Shown here piece after piece: positions 9,809-20,300 of a stretch of 64,000 nt of DNA. Both the position numbers and the translations under genes were made by a program. The stretch covers positions 186,001-250,000 of the forward strand of contig VHIT02000027.1 in assembly GCA_009768925.2 (NCBI GenBank). Reading direction: 5' to 3'. The notes under the pieces were generated by a model. It was given only the letters and a program-made list of their open reading frames with translations, made no database searches and had not been told where the DNA came from. Position 1 is the stretch's first letter; each line of letters begins with the position of its first letter. This DNA comes from Cryptosporidium bovis. Lineage: Eukaryota > Apicomplexa > Conoidasida > Eucoccidiorida > Cryptosporidiidae.

Positions 9809-11845
9809 TTAGTGATCAGAATCGTCATTAGTGTTTTCATTATTCTGGGAGTTATTAGTACCGTTGTTATTGTTATAGGATTTCTGGGAAACATTCCAAG
9901 ATGCCTGTTGAAGATCTTTGATATTTTGTTTGATTGTTTGAATCTCACTTTCAATACTGTCAGATTTTCCACATGATTCCAAATTACCATTTAATTCATT
10001 AATAATGCTCTCAATATTGGTTTTTTCCTCGGGAGAAATTTTGTCTTTCAAGACATCAATTTGATTTTGTACTGTGTAAATTAAGGACTCGGCTTCGTTT
10101 TTAACATCGATTAATTCCCTTTTTGCTTGATCATTAGCTCTGTATTCCTCAGCTTCTTTAATCATTTTTTCAATTTCATCCTTACTTAAGCCACCGGAAG
10201 ACTGAATAGTAATTTCTTGTTTCTTTCCTGTTGATTTATCTATGGCACCAACATTCATAATACCATTTGCATCTATGTCGAAAGTAACCTCAATCTGAGG
10301 CACACCTCTAGGAGCAGGTGGTATTCCGATCATTTCAAATTGCCCCAAAAGTTTGTTATCAATAGCAAATTCTCTTTCGCCTTGAAATACTTTAATTCCT
10401 ACTTGAGTTTGGTTGTCGGCAGCAGTTGAAAATACTTGGCTTTTTTTAGTTGGAATAGTTGTGTTTCTATTAATAAGACGTGTAAAAACACCACCTAGTG
10501 TCTCAATACCGAGTGAAAGTGGCGTTACATCTAATAATAAAAGGTCTTTAATTTCACCTTTTAGCACAGCGGCTTGAATAGCGGCTCCAATAGCAACAGC
10601 TTCGTCTGGATTAACTCCTTTGGACGGTTCTTTCCCAAATATATTTTTGACTGTTTCGATAACTTTTGGAGTTCTTGTCATACCACCAACTAATATAACC
10701 TCATTTATTTTGTCTTTAGATACACCTGAATCCCTGATACACTTTTCTGTTGGAGAAATAGTCTTTTTCAGTAAGTCATCAACTAACTCTTCATACTTTG
10801 CTCTTGTTAATTTTATTTGAAGATGCTTAGGACCTTTTGAGTCAGCAGTTATAAATGGAAGGTTGATTTCGGTTTGCAGTTTAATACTTAACTCCTTTTT
10901 AGCCGTCTCAGATGCCTCTCTTAATCTTTGCAATGCTAATTTGTCTTTACTTAAATCTATTCCATTTGTTTGTCTAAATTCTTTAATTAAATAATTCAAT
11001 ATTCTTTGATCAAAATCCTCTCCTCCCAATGAGGTATTACCGTTAGTTGATTTAACCTCAAAAACACCACCAAGTATCTCCAATATTGAAATATCAAATG
11101 TACCACCACCCAAATCATAAACTGCTATTGTTTTACCATCTGCCTTTTCCATTCCATAGGCCAAAGCCGCTGCCGTAGGTTCATTTATAATTCTCATTAC
11201 ATTCAAACCCGCTATTGATCCTGCATCTTTAGTTGCTTGTCTTTGTGAATCGTTAAAATATGCAGGAACAGTTATTACTGCATTATTGACATTCCTACCT
11301 AAGTATGATTCTGCCGTTTCTCTCATTTTTTCTAGTATAAATGCACCAATTTGACTAGGACTGTATTTTTCACCTCCTGCTTCAACCCAAGCATCCCCAT
11401 TTTCAGCTTTTACTATTTTATATGGTAATATCTCTTTTTCTTTCTTTATTGCGTCTTCATCATACCTTCTTCCTATAAGCCTTTTTGTTGCATAAACAGT
11501 ATTTTCCGGATTTGTTATTGCTTGTCTCTTGGCTGTTTCCCCAACTAATCTCTGACCATCTTCTGTAAATGCTACTACCGATGGTGTCGTTCTCATACCT
11601 TCTGAATTCTCTATTACCTTTGTTTTTGTACCCTCCAATATTGCTGTGCAAGAGTTTGTTGTTCCTAAATCTATACCTATTACATCACCTGTAATTCTTT
11701 TTTCATTCCTCTTTTTACTGCACTCTGAACTCATATAACGTGTTGTTAGTATTGGTAACGTCCTAGTTAACATTTTAATTCCAATATTTGAAAATTTAAC
11801 CAGTCCTCCACTTTTTATATTATTTGAAAAAACTAAAGAAAACAT
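9809..11845 (-). CDS. mtHSP70: Mitochondrial-type (mitosomal) Hsp70, DnaK family chaperone
   Basis: 678 residues. The nucleotide-binding domain starts at [14 protein letters not shown] (IDLGTT at 58-63) and shows the DnaK signatures [11 protein letters not shown] and [10 protein letters not shown]. The substrate-binding domain contains [14 protein letters not shown] and the alpha-helical lid follows, ending in an Asn/Asp-rich tail ([12 protein letters not shown], then NDDSDH) rather than an ER EEVD or KDEL signal. This is the bacterial/mitochondrial DnaK type, not the cytosolic type. About 50 residues precede the core and are basic and hydroxylated with few acids, fitting an organelle targeting peptide. 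Met25 ([16 protein letters not shown]) is an alternative start that would keep a presequence. In a Cryptosporidium-like cell it would act in the relict mitochondrion (mitosome), pulling in preproteins and helping iron-sulfur cluster assembly. Confidence 0.97.
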   Translation of the reverse strand: MFSLVFSNNIKSGGLVKFSNIGIKMLTRTLPILTTRYMSSECSKKRNEKRITGDVIGIDLGTTNSCTAILEGTKTKVIENSEGMRTTPSVVAFTEDGQRLVGETAKRQAITNPENTVYATKRLIGRRYDEDAIKKEKEILPYKIVKAENGDAWVEAGGEKYSPSQIGAFILEKMRETAESYLGRNVNNAVITVPAYFNDSQRQATKDAGSIAGLNVMRIINEPTAAALAYGMEKADGKTIAVYDLGGGTFDISILEILGGVFEVKSTNGNTSLGGEDFDQRILNYLIKEFRQTNGIDLSKDKLALQRLREASETAKKELSIKLQTEINLPFITADSKGPKHLQIKLTRAKYEELVDDLLKKTISPTEKCIRDSGVSKDKINEVILVGGMTRTPKVIETVKNIFGKEPSKGVNPDEAVAIGAAIQAAVLKGEIKDLLLLDVTPLSLGIETLGGVFTRLINRNTTIPTKKSQVFSTAADNQTQVGIKVFQGEREFAIDNKLLGQFEMIGIPPAPRGVPQIEVTFDIDANGIMNVGAIDKSTGKKQEITIQSSGGLSKDEIEKMIKEAEEYRANDQAKRELIDVKNEAESLIYTVQNQIDVLKDKISPEEKTNIESIINELNGNLESCGKSDSIESEIQTIKQNIKDLQQASWNVSQKSYNNNNGTNNSQNNENTNDDSDH

Positions 11846-12741
11846 CTTTGTCGCTCCTTATTTATTCAAATCAAAAAAATAATAACTGCTTGATATTGCT
11901 TTTTAAGTTGGCCAAAAATATAATGAAATGTAAATGTACCAAATAAACAGATTGCTTCAGAGTAATGCTCTATTTTACGCTTAATTACTTTTCTTCATTA
12001 ATCATCAAAATAAAAAATAAATAGGTCCAGTTAATTAAAGAAAGAAAAGAGATTGAATATGTTAAAAACAAATATTATCTTTTATTCTTCAGATTTTGAA
12101 AGTAACAAAATTGAATTTTTTATAGATTACTTCAAATTATAGGTCAGAATTTTATAACTTGGTACTTTTTTACAATGAAAATTTTACAGTTATGGCGCCA
12201 TATTTTTAAACTAATAATTTATATTTTAAGATAGATAAGTAAAAATGATTTAGGTTTAAATAAAATAATTAAAGCAGAAGTGAAACACTCTGTATGCTCC
12301 TTATACTATTGCAACTTCGTTTGTTTTTGTTTTATCATGAAACAATGAATAATCACCATTTCTTTTTTAAATAGAGTAGAAAATACTGAATAATAGGTGT
12401 TTATTTTGTTACTAAAGTACTACTTTAGGTTTAAGTAAGTTATATAGCTACCTAGAATTGAGTTATTTTATATCTGCTTTAATTTAATCATATTTATTCC
12501 AATTGTGATATTAGGAATTTATAGTTCTGTTTTTCTCATTAAATCAAGTCGTGATTTAAAAATTGCATCCACTGCCATATTGATGCATGGGGTCAGGACT
12601 TGTGGAAAATTACAATGGTAATTTATTTTTTCCAATAATTAGTTTGTGTCAGTAAGCATATTTTGGTAGTTACTACCATAAATATTAAATTACAAATATA
12701 GGTTTAGAATTTAGGTATCTAGTATTTAAAAAGCAATAAAG
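11846..12741. other. Divergent promoter region between mtHsp70 and the 12.7 kb gene
   Basis: 896 AT-rich bases shared by the Hsp70 gene (minus) and the unknown gene at 12742 (plus). The only clear element is TGGCGCCA at 12193-12200. I find no gene in it. Confidence 0.6.
12193..12200. promoter_or_regulatory. TGGCGCCA palindrome (E2F-like box)
   Basis: Perfect 8-base palindrome, G+C-rich in an AT-rich gap. It lies 348 bases upstream of the mtHsp70 ATG and 542 upstream of the gene at 12742. The same word recurs upstream of PCNA and of the 29453 gene in this window, and an E2F-like GGCGCC word is known to be enriched in Cryptosporidium promoters. Confidence 0.45.
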
Positions 12742-13362
12742 ATGAAAATGTACTACAAGAATAGTAGTTCTGGTTTTAGTAACGTTTTATTTATTCCATC
12801 AAATAATAAGGGGGATGAGTTGGAAAGAGTATTGACAAAAAGAGAAAGTAAAGAATTTCCAAGTTTATTGAAAGTACATGTAAAAAAAAGAATTGTAGAT
12901 AAAAGATTGGAAAATATGGATTCTGTTGAATCAATAGAAAGCATGGAAAGTGGCAGTGATAATTCAAAGACAGAAATAAATGATAAAATCAAGTATAAAA
13001 CAATATGGATGGGCCCAGGAGGTGGTTACTCCGTAATGGAGGAGTATTCAGAAGCAAGAAAATGTTTGGAAAAAGAAATTCCAATGGAATCAAAAATGGA
13101 GTTTAAAAGATACAGACGTCCGGGGGAGTGCAAGAATGCGAGGAGTATGTCAAATATAAAAGGTAATTCGAGTGTAACCGTACTTGAAAACGCAGATACA
13201 CTAAAAGAAGATAATTACATCTATAGAACATCTAAATCATTAATTAGCATTGAAAATAAAGGATTAAAAAAAATCAATTCAGTTGGTCCTCTTCCATATC
13301 AAAACAAAGTTGCAATAGGGAATAGAAGCCGCTTGGGAAGAGACTTAGTTCCATTAAACTGA
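12742..13362 (+). CDS. Unknown small basic protein
   Basis: 206 residues starting at an ATG preceded by AAAG. I do not recognise a family. The protein is lysine/arginine- and serine-rich, with a short patch of likely constraint around IWMGPGGGYSVMEEYSEARK (roughly residues 91-110) and a basic tail near NRSRLGRDLVPLN. There is no signal peptide or membrane segment. It is convergent with the RBBP6-like gene, whose stop is 62 bases away. Reality as a gene is supported by length, an AT-rich upstream region with an E2F-like box, and codon use like its neighbours. Confidence 0.7.
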   Translation: MKMYYKNSSSGFSNVLFIPSNNKGDELERVLTKRESKEFPSLLKVHVKKRIVDKRLENMDSVESIESMESGSDNSKTEINDKIKYKTIWMGPGGGYSVMEEYSEARKCLEKEIPMESKMEFKRYRRPGECKNARSMSNIKGNSSVTVLENADTLKEDNYIYRTSKSLISIENKGLKKINSVGPLPYQNKVAIGNRSRLGRDLVPLN

Positions 13363-13424
13363 AATACGAATGCTTATAATTAATATAATAGTCAAATTGA
13401 ATAGTTTGCGCTTTTTCTTTCTAT

Positions 13425-15416
13425 TTAAATTGCCCTCTTTTTGGGACCTGATTTTCCATTATTATTAGATGGTGTATTTGAATTGTTATTACTGTTTCCA
13501 TTGTAGTCTTTACGTTTTTTGAATGACTTTCCCCTTCTGTCACTGTTGTTTGCAGAAATATTAAGTTCAGGTGTTTCTTGAATTAATGATGTACGAATAG
13601 ATTTTGGAAGAAGAGACCATATGTCCTTAACACTTTGTTGAGCTGCTTTAATTAAATTAAAGTTTTCCTCTGATAACATGGGAAAAGACATTGCTAATCT
13701 GATTCTTTGTTTTTCAGTTAAATAAGGACCACATATAGGCATTATTGTTTCTATATATGGCTGATGAAAGTGTGTAGGATGAGTTCCAGGTGGTGGTGGT
13801 GGCATTGCATATCCAAATTGGTGTGGTGCACCTGGAACCGTCGGTACTCCAGCTACTACTGGTACCGTTTGTATTGTTGCTACTGTTGGAACTCGCCCAT
13901 TTTGCTGACGAGCAATTGGATGAGGTGGAAAAGGAGTTGTCGGAAACCCACCCTGGTGGAAGGGAATCGGATGGCCAGGAGTTTCCGGTGGGAATTGCGT
14001 CATGTATGGATGGGGCCCTTGCATGGGCCAAGCATCTATATATTGTGGATGCACACCTGGATGTGGAGGAATACTCTGAGGGTGTAACATTGGAATATTA
14101 GAACCAATTGAAGAAGGATGGGGAGGATGCGAGCCGGGAACAGAAGAACTCATAGGTGGAGAAGTTGTAGTGTTAATATTGGGATGGGCAGCAGCATTTG
14201 TGTTTGTATTAGTAGTTGAGGGAACAACAGTGTTGTTGTTGGCACTGAGAAGAGGAACGAGAGAACTATTAAAAGTAGCAGAAGAGTGATTATGCGAATT
14301 AGTGTTTCGAGAGACCTGTTGCTGCGAAACTAAAATATTTGACTGATTTTGAATTATAGATTCTTTTGTACCTGAATTAGAGAAATTTATAGTCTCAAGC
14401 ACTTCTGCTACACTCGATTTAGATGTTAAATCAGTTCCACCTTCACGGACTAAAGCCGATTCTTGAGCAATCTCATTATTATTAACCATACTTACTGAAG
14501 GAGTGTTAGAAGAAGATTTTGCAGTCGACAACTCCTCACTAGTGTTAGAAACAATACCAGATGAATAAACAGATTTTAATGACACCGAATTATTAATGTT
14601 TTGGGAAGAATTTGAATTATTCTCTAAAGAATCAAATTCTTCATTTTTGACATTATAAACATTTCTCAAGTTAGAGTCAGGAATATTGGAATTATTTAAC
14701 TCTATATTGCTATTCTCAAATAACTCCTCTTTTCCTATATTATTATCTAAGTTATTATTACCTGAAAAACCTAAATCTCCTGATGGTAATCCCTCTTCTA
14801 CTACTCTATTATTACCAGCATTGCTTGACTCCATTTTTGGATTTCTCACTGGGTAATCAAACTTATCCCAATCTATTGCAGCTAACATGTTTGCCAAACT
14901 TTTATTTGGTACACTTCCTCTAAATCTTTGCCCACATGATGGGCAAGATTTGATAGCAACTGATTTATTTTGCTCAAGGTAGTTCTTGACACAATCCCTA
15001 CAAGCAGAAGCACCACAACTTCCAATACATTTAATTAAAACCGGATTAATAAGTGGGTAGTTGCAAAGTTTACAAATGTATTCTGAAGGTAACGTAAGTT
15101 TTTTTTCAGCTACTGTTTCAACAACCTCATTATTTATACTTTTTTGGGCATCGTGATGTATTTCCTTCAATTCTCTCCAAGGTATTCTTTGAATTACAAC
15201 TCTAGAGTAAACAGGAAGCAATTTGTCATCAGGAAAAATTTCTTTCTCATCTGTATCTAGAACCTTTAAGTCAAATAACTTCATATATTCCTTAGAAAGA
15301 CCGGAATGCTCCGCAACCAGCAGCTTTAGGTCAGACGTTCTAATTGAACTCACATTCAGCTCAATAGACCTGTAAGACTCAGATCTTTCATGTAAAAAGC
15401 GATAGTATAATGACAT
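13425..15416 (-). CDS. RBBP6: DWNN-RING protein of the RBBP6/Mpe1 family (mRNA 3'-end processing)
   Basis: 663 residues. The first ~80 form a DWNN domain, the ubiquitin-like fold that defines RBBP6/Mpe1 (start MSLYYRFLHERSES, later LKVLDTDEKEIFPDDKLLPV). A RING/U-box-like zinc finger follows at ~115-162, with CKLC, CGASACRDC and CPSC pairs. The family normally has a CCHC zinc knuckle between these two; here only a ~30-residue linker with no such cysteine set is present. Residues ~420-560 are Pro/His/Gly-rich and the C-terminus is basic (KSFKKRKD, GPKKRAI), as expected of a nuclear protein. Known homologues are subunits of the cleavage and polyadenylation factor and may act as E3 ubiquitin ligases. 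The start is supported by the DWNN domain beginning at residue 1-3. Confidence 0.9.
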   Translation of the reverse strand: MSLYYRFLHERSESYRSIELNVSSIRTSDLKLLVAEHSGLSKEYMKLFDLKVLDTDEKEIFPDDKLLPVYSRVVIQRIPWRELKEIHHDAQKSINNEVVETVAEKKLTLPSEYICKLCNYPLINPVLIKCIGSCGASACRDCVKNYLEQNKSVAIKSCPSCGQRFRGSVPNKSLANMLAAIDWDKFDYPVRNPKMESSNAGNNRVVEEGLPSGDLGFSGNNNLDNNIGKEELFENSNIELNNSNIPDSNLRNVYNVKNEEFDSLENNSNSSQNINNSVSLKSVYSSGIVSNTSEELSTAKSSSNTPSVSMVNNNEIAQESALVREGGTDLTSKSSVAEVLETINFSNSGTKESIIQNQSNILVSQQQVSRNTNSHNHSSATFNSSLVPLLSANNNTVVPSTTNTNTNAAAHPNINTTTSPPMSSSVPGSHPPHPSSIGSNIPMLHPQSIPPHPGVHPQYIDAWPMQGPHPYMTQFPPETPGHPIPFHQGGFPTTPFPPHPIARQQNGRVPTVATIQTVPVVAGVPTVPGAPHQFGYAMPPPPPGTHPTHFHQPYIETIMPICGPYLTEKQRIRLAMSFPMLSEENFNLIKAAQQSVKDIWSLLPKSIRTSLIQETPELNISANNSDRRGKSFKKRKDYNGNSNNNSNTPSNNNGKSGPKKRAI

Positions 15417-15595
15417 TTTTATTGATAAAACAATCGCTTTAACTGTAATAAGTTATTCTCATAAATGTAAAATGGCTATGACTTCTAATATTCTTCTGAA
15501 AAATTCAAATTAAAATTAAGTTTTTTACTATTCGCCTATGTTATTGTTGCGTATAACTCCCTTGCTTGTGTCTTTCATATATTCTTCTAATTATC

Positions 15596-15618
15596 ATATA
15601 TATATATATACATATATT
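15596..15618. repeat. TA dinucleotide microsatellite
   Basis: A run of alternating A and T interrupted by one C, followed by further ATAC/ATAT-rich sequence up to about 15760. Likely to vary in length between isolates. Confidence 0.7.
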
Positions 15619-15831
15619 TATACTAGTATATGTTACAATTATTGTGCACAAGAATTTAAGGTCGGTTGCGTCTTACAAGCTGTAAATCATCGACTTTTTG
15701 TGAAGAAGTGCTATTTATGCATGAATATACGCATATATACTCGTATATATACACAAATATATTTATTTTTCTTGCTACCTTACTTTCAAGCCCTTTTTTA
15801 TTTTTCTGCTCAATTTACAATTAGGATGTTC

Positions 15832-15839
15832 TGGCGCCA
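15832..15839. promoter_or_regulatory. TGGCGCCA palindrome, distal E2F-like box of the PCNA region
   Basis: Second of two identical 8-base palindromes in one intergenic region. It lies 416 bases upstream of the RBBP6-like start and 562 upstream of PCNA. Confidence 0.45.
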
Positions 15840-16151
15840 CAGCCTCAACAATTTAATTAAATGCAAAATTCAGTTGAAAAAAGGGATTTATTGGAATGAA
15901 AAAGTAAATAGAGTGACAGTAACTTTTTGCAAAATTCATAAATGGTAAAAGTCAGAAAACTACATCATTGGAAGAACATCTCGTTAAGAGGTTGAATAAG
16001 ACAGAGAATGTGAAACAGATAAGTAAACAAATGATCCTCTTATTCTGTGTATTCACAAAATTACCATATCGTCACTCATTCGTTTATTCGGTTTCTATTT
16101 AATAGAATATTTATACCAGTAATTCCATAGTCAGCCGCAAAAAAATATAAC

Positions 16152-16159
16152 TGGCGCCA
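16152..16159. promoter_or_regulatory. TGGCGCCA palindrome, proximal E2F-like box of PCNA
   Basis: Lies 242 bases upstream of the PCNA ATG, with a further GGCGC at 16226-16230. PCNA is a classic E2F-controlled S-phase gene in other eukaryotes, so the placement is what an E2F site would predict. Binding itself is inference. Confidence 0.55.
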
Positions 16160-16400
16160 AATGTACGTTACTTATTAGTACAAATTAATAGTTAAATAAG
16201 TAAAATCAATGAGTAAACAGCAATAGGCGCAAGTGAAATTCTGTAATAATAAATTGGTACACAAAAATTATAAGCATAAACCCCACACATAATAAAAGCA
16301 TAATAAGATAAAATATAAAAGAAAGTGGTAGCATAAAGCGAATATACGATTTGTTATTACCAATAGATTAATTTAGTTGTTATATTATAGCCATTAAAAA

Positions 16401-17186
16401 ATGTTTGAGGCAAGATTGCAAAGTGCAGTACTTTTTAAAAAGATAGTGGAGGCACTTAGAGAACTTTGCCAGGATATAAATATAGATTGTGATAGTGAAG
16501 GTTTACACCTGCAGGCGATGGATTCCTCTCATGTTGCTCTTGTTTCGTTATCAATACAACCAGATGCCTTTGAACATTATCGTTGTGATAGACCAATAGT
16601 GCTTGGATTGGACATGCAACAACTATCTAAATTTATGAAATTTTGTGATAAGGATACCAGCATGACTTTAAAAAAATATGACGATACTGAGGATAATAGG
16701 ATGAATATGTGTTTTGAGGATAATAATGGTATATTGTCTTCTAAAGAATGCACATTGAGATTAATGGACATCGAACAAGAACATATTTCAATTCCAGAGG
16801 AAGAATACGAGTGCAATGTAACTATGCCTTCAAACCTTTTGCAATCTATTGTTAGAGATATGGGTGGTATAGGCGATGAAGTTAATATTGAAATTAGTGG
16901 TAAATATATCAAGTTCTCAGTGGATGGAGATGATGGCAAAATTGACTTAAATTTCCCACTTAATGATAGCCCAGATGAAACTAAGGCTGTTCAAATTCAT
17001 GCTGATGACACTGTCTCTCAAAAGTACGCACTTAGATATCTTTCTTACTTCACAAAAGCTGCTCCTTTAAGTACAACTGTCAAAATTAGCATTTCAAAAG
17101 GTGTTCCTTTGAGATTGCAATTTCCACTAAATGATAAATATGAACATGGGAATATGCAGTTTTATTTGGCACCAAAATTAAGATAA
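16401..17186 (+). CDS. PCNA: Proliferating cell nuclear antigen (sliding clamp)
   Basis: 261 residues, the standard eukaryotic PCNA length. It begins MFEARLQSAVLFKKIVEALR and contains the conserved LQAMDSSHVALVSL strand, the LGLDMQQLSKFMK motif, the interdomain loop region with MDIEQEHISIPEEEYEC, and the typical end MQFYLAPKLR. The protein forms a trimeric ring that tethers DNA polymerase delta and repair factors to DNA in the nucleus. Apicomplexans usually have two PCNA genes; I cannot tell which paralogue this is. The C-terminus near residue 235 carries a slightly divergent segment (SKGVPLRLQFPLNDKYEHGN) where most homologues read PL-EY. The stop is 136 bases from the convergent Sec7 gene. 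E2F-like boxes lie upstream. Confidence 0.97.
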   Translation: MFEARLQSAVLFKKIVEALRELCQDINIDCDSEGLHLQAMDSSHVALVSLSIQPDAFEHYRCDRPIVLGLDMQQLSKFMKFCDKDTSMTLKKYDDTEDNRMNMCFEDNNGILSSKECTLRLMDIEQEHISIPEEEYECNVTMPSNLLQSIVRDMGGIGDEVNIEISGKYIKFSVDGDDGKIDLNFPLNDSPDETKAVQIHADDTVSQKYALRYLSYFTKAAPLSTTVKISISKGVPLRLQFPLNDKYEHGNMQFYLAPKLR

Positions 17187-17322
17187 ATGAAAATGAGAGC
17201 ATTATGGCTGAAAGATCTTTGCTCTTAATTTATCGACTGGGACAAGTACTACTAAATAGGTAATCACTAATTGTTGCCATTTACGACTAAAATCTTCATT
17301 TTCCCTCTAGACGTCACGATTT

Positions 17323-20300
17323 TCATTTCATATATTTGCGCCTTTCATTGCCATTATTTTCATTTGCATGTATATCGGCCGCAATATTAAAACTATTAAC
17401 TACACTACTATTGCTATTATTGTCGTCGCAATTATCGCTATTTTCATTTTTTGAACTAGTTTGCTCATCTAATCCCATTAGTTTATTTGTTTTTGTGTTT
17501 CCAACCTCAGCTTTTATCTCTAAAGCACTATTACTATTACTGTATATATTAGTTATCGTGTCATCACCATCATAACACCTCGTAAGTATGTGTTTAGACA
17601 ACATTTCTAGCTGGTCATTACCAACTAGAGTTAAATCTAAGAGAGCTCTTTGAAATATCGGCTTACCAATCACAAATTTTGGGAGAAAATTGGTATTATT
17701 CTTTATACATTCTGCGTTTAGTATATCGTTCAGTAAGTTAAATAGTGATACATAGTATATATTTTTCAATTCTATTTTATTATATAGCAATAGGTCATAA
17801 CATGAATTGAAGTAATAGTTATTTGAATGTTTATTTGAATTAACAATTTTATCATTACTTATATAATTGTTGTTTTTATCGTTTACCATGATTTCGTATT
17901 TTGAGATGCTTGAATATTTTCTTGAACGATCTTCTAAATTCATATGCTCACTGTTTATATACTTTATGTAATCAACTAAGCTATTCACATAAAATTCTTG
18001 GGTGTCACCAACATAATTGAGAAATTCCATTATCGTGTATAATTGAATCGTTTGTATCAAGTAAAGATTGTACTGATATAAGTCGTATTTTACAAAATTC
18101 AATTTTTTTGTTAGTGTTGAATGTAAAAATCCTAATGATTTAGTTATTACTTTGTATATTTCTTGATGAAAGTCATTATCACTATCACAATTAAAGTTAC
18201 TATTGCCATTAATGTTTTTTAGATCAATAAAAAACCAATTAACCAACAGTTTATACATTACAAGTACAGTTGAATATAAATCCTGTATACAGTATGGCTT
18301 GTTAAGTATATTATTGTTATCATTCTTGAAATTGCATTCCTGTACTCCCTCTTTAATTGATATATTTATTAATTCTTCTATATTTTCTCTTAATTTATTG
18401 TAGGAATTGTACATATCCCGATCGTAAGTATTCTTGATGTATTTATGAGAATAACATCTCCAATTCTTTTTCAATAATACTCTCAAGTTTGCTAGTCTCT
18501 TCTCAAAGTTTCTTTTCTTCAACATATTTATATCACTGTCGTCATAGTTTTTGATTCTTTTTGAATCACTATAATATTTTTTTCTTTGAAAAAATATTGA
18601 TTTAAAAAATGATTCTATATTTGATCTTTTCTTCGTATAGTAGTAGTCATCCACTTCACTATTTTTGCTACTTTCACCAAATTTTTCTCCTCTATAATTC
18701 ACCAGTAGGTCATCTATAGACAACCTTCTTGTTTCATAATTATTGTCACTGCCGTCTTTAACATTATCGAAATTATTATCGACATCTTCCGTAACAAAAT
18801 ACATTCTCTCACTTGCAAGTATGTTATTTGTGAATCTCATTATTAATTCTGAAAAAGATTCAATAATCAGCTTCCATTCGTCATATCCAAACAACTTCCT
18901 GTTATTATCTATTAGTCTAAAATAAACGATAAATAATTTAAATTGTATTCTTATATCTTCCCTGTTAAACATATTAATGTTGTTCAGTAATATTATTTTA
19001 TTGTTTATATCCAACCAGTCTTTAAATATCGATTTCACCACGTTTATATTTAAACAAAGAATATAATATTCCAATATCTTATAAATATTATATTTTGTTT
19101 TTATCACTTTAGGTGCTTTCTTCTTTTCCAAGTCAATATTTCCCATTTTTAAATAAAACCCACTTTCCAGCATCTCGTCAGTTATCAATTGATTCTTACA
19201 ATCTTCGGTATTCAATACCTTATTCATTTCTTCTATCTTGCTTTCCAATAGTGAACAAGTATTCTTTGAATTATAACTGCTTTTTTCCTCTATGTCGTCT
19301 GTATTTGTTAACGTCAATTGGGAATTATATAGTTGGTGTTTTTTGTTAGTCACTTCGAAATTACTTTTATCTGTTCCTATTGAATTATAATTCGTGTGTT
19401 GAATAAAATTTATATCTGTCTCATCATCAACAAAATAATTCTCAAAATCATCCTCTTCATCACACTCCTCTTCGTCATACTCATCTTCCAAGTCCTCATT
19501 TTTGCCATCACTGATATTGTTGTTGATACTATTCTGCTTAAATCCATAATTATTCTCCGAATTTGAATAGTTATTAGTCAATTTATTTATCATACAACTA
19601 TACCTTCTATTATAACCATCGCATTCTTTGCTGTTTATATTTGAACACAGTGAAATAGTATTGAATAACTCGTATATTAAATTGTAAACAAATAGTGTAT
19701 CCTCGACCAACTTTGATTTAAGTGATATTTTCAACCAATAATGCATTATTTTTGAAATATTTGTTAAATTATAATAATACAAATCAATATAATTATTTTC
19801 AATTACATATGATCTCGTAACAAACAACAAGTATTCACGAAGGCAACCAGTGAACACTTTATGTATCTCCGAGTTAAAACAACGGTTACAATCATCGTTA
19901 TTACCTAACAAATAATTGTTCACAACACTACGTTCTTGAATTAACACTTTAACCTCTGCATCATATGTATTCTTTATCATCAAATAAAATATATAAATTA
20001 GGTAATCATTTATATCACTCACCAATCTGTTGTTTATACCTATTGATAACTTTAATATATTTATCAACGTATTTACCATTACAATAGACAAGTTAATGTC
20101 TAATATAAAAACAAAATCATTTATTGATATTATACTTGCTGTTATATTCGAAAGAATATCCATCTCATTGTTCAATACACCTTCATCGTTGTCCGGACAA
20201 ACATCTGTATTCTTCAATATTGTGTATGAAATATTATTATAAATATCTAAAATATCTTTAAAATCCCTTGTATTGTAGTACATAATACCGTCACATTGAA

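Larger units (their letters stand above)
15417..16400. other. Divergent promoter region between RBBP6-like gene and PCNA
   Basis: 984 bases. It holds a TA microsatellite (15596-15618), two TGGCGCCA palindromes and a GGCGC half-site (16226-16230). A 136-codon plus frame at 15538-15948 is helped by the TA repeat, contains one of the palindromes, and has a Tyr/Ile-rich, cysteine-containing translation with no recognisable family. I treat it as doubtful. Confidence 0.55.

Noticed and set aside
13714-14101. Several overlapping frames of 103-107 codons across the Pro/His-rich part of the RBBP6-like gene
   Set aside because: Shadow frames caused by biased composition; the sense frame has DWNN and RING domains.
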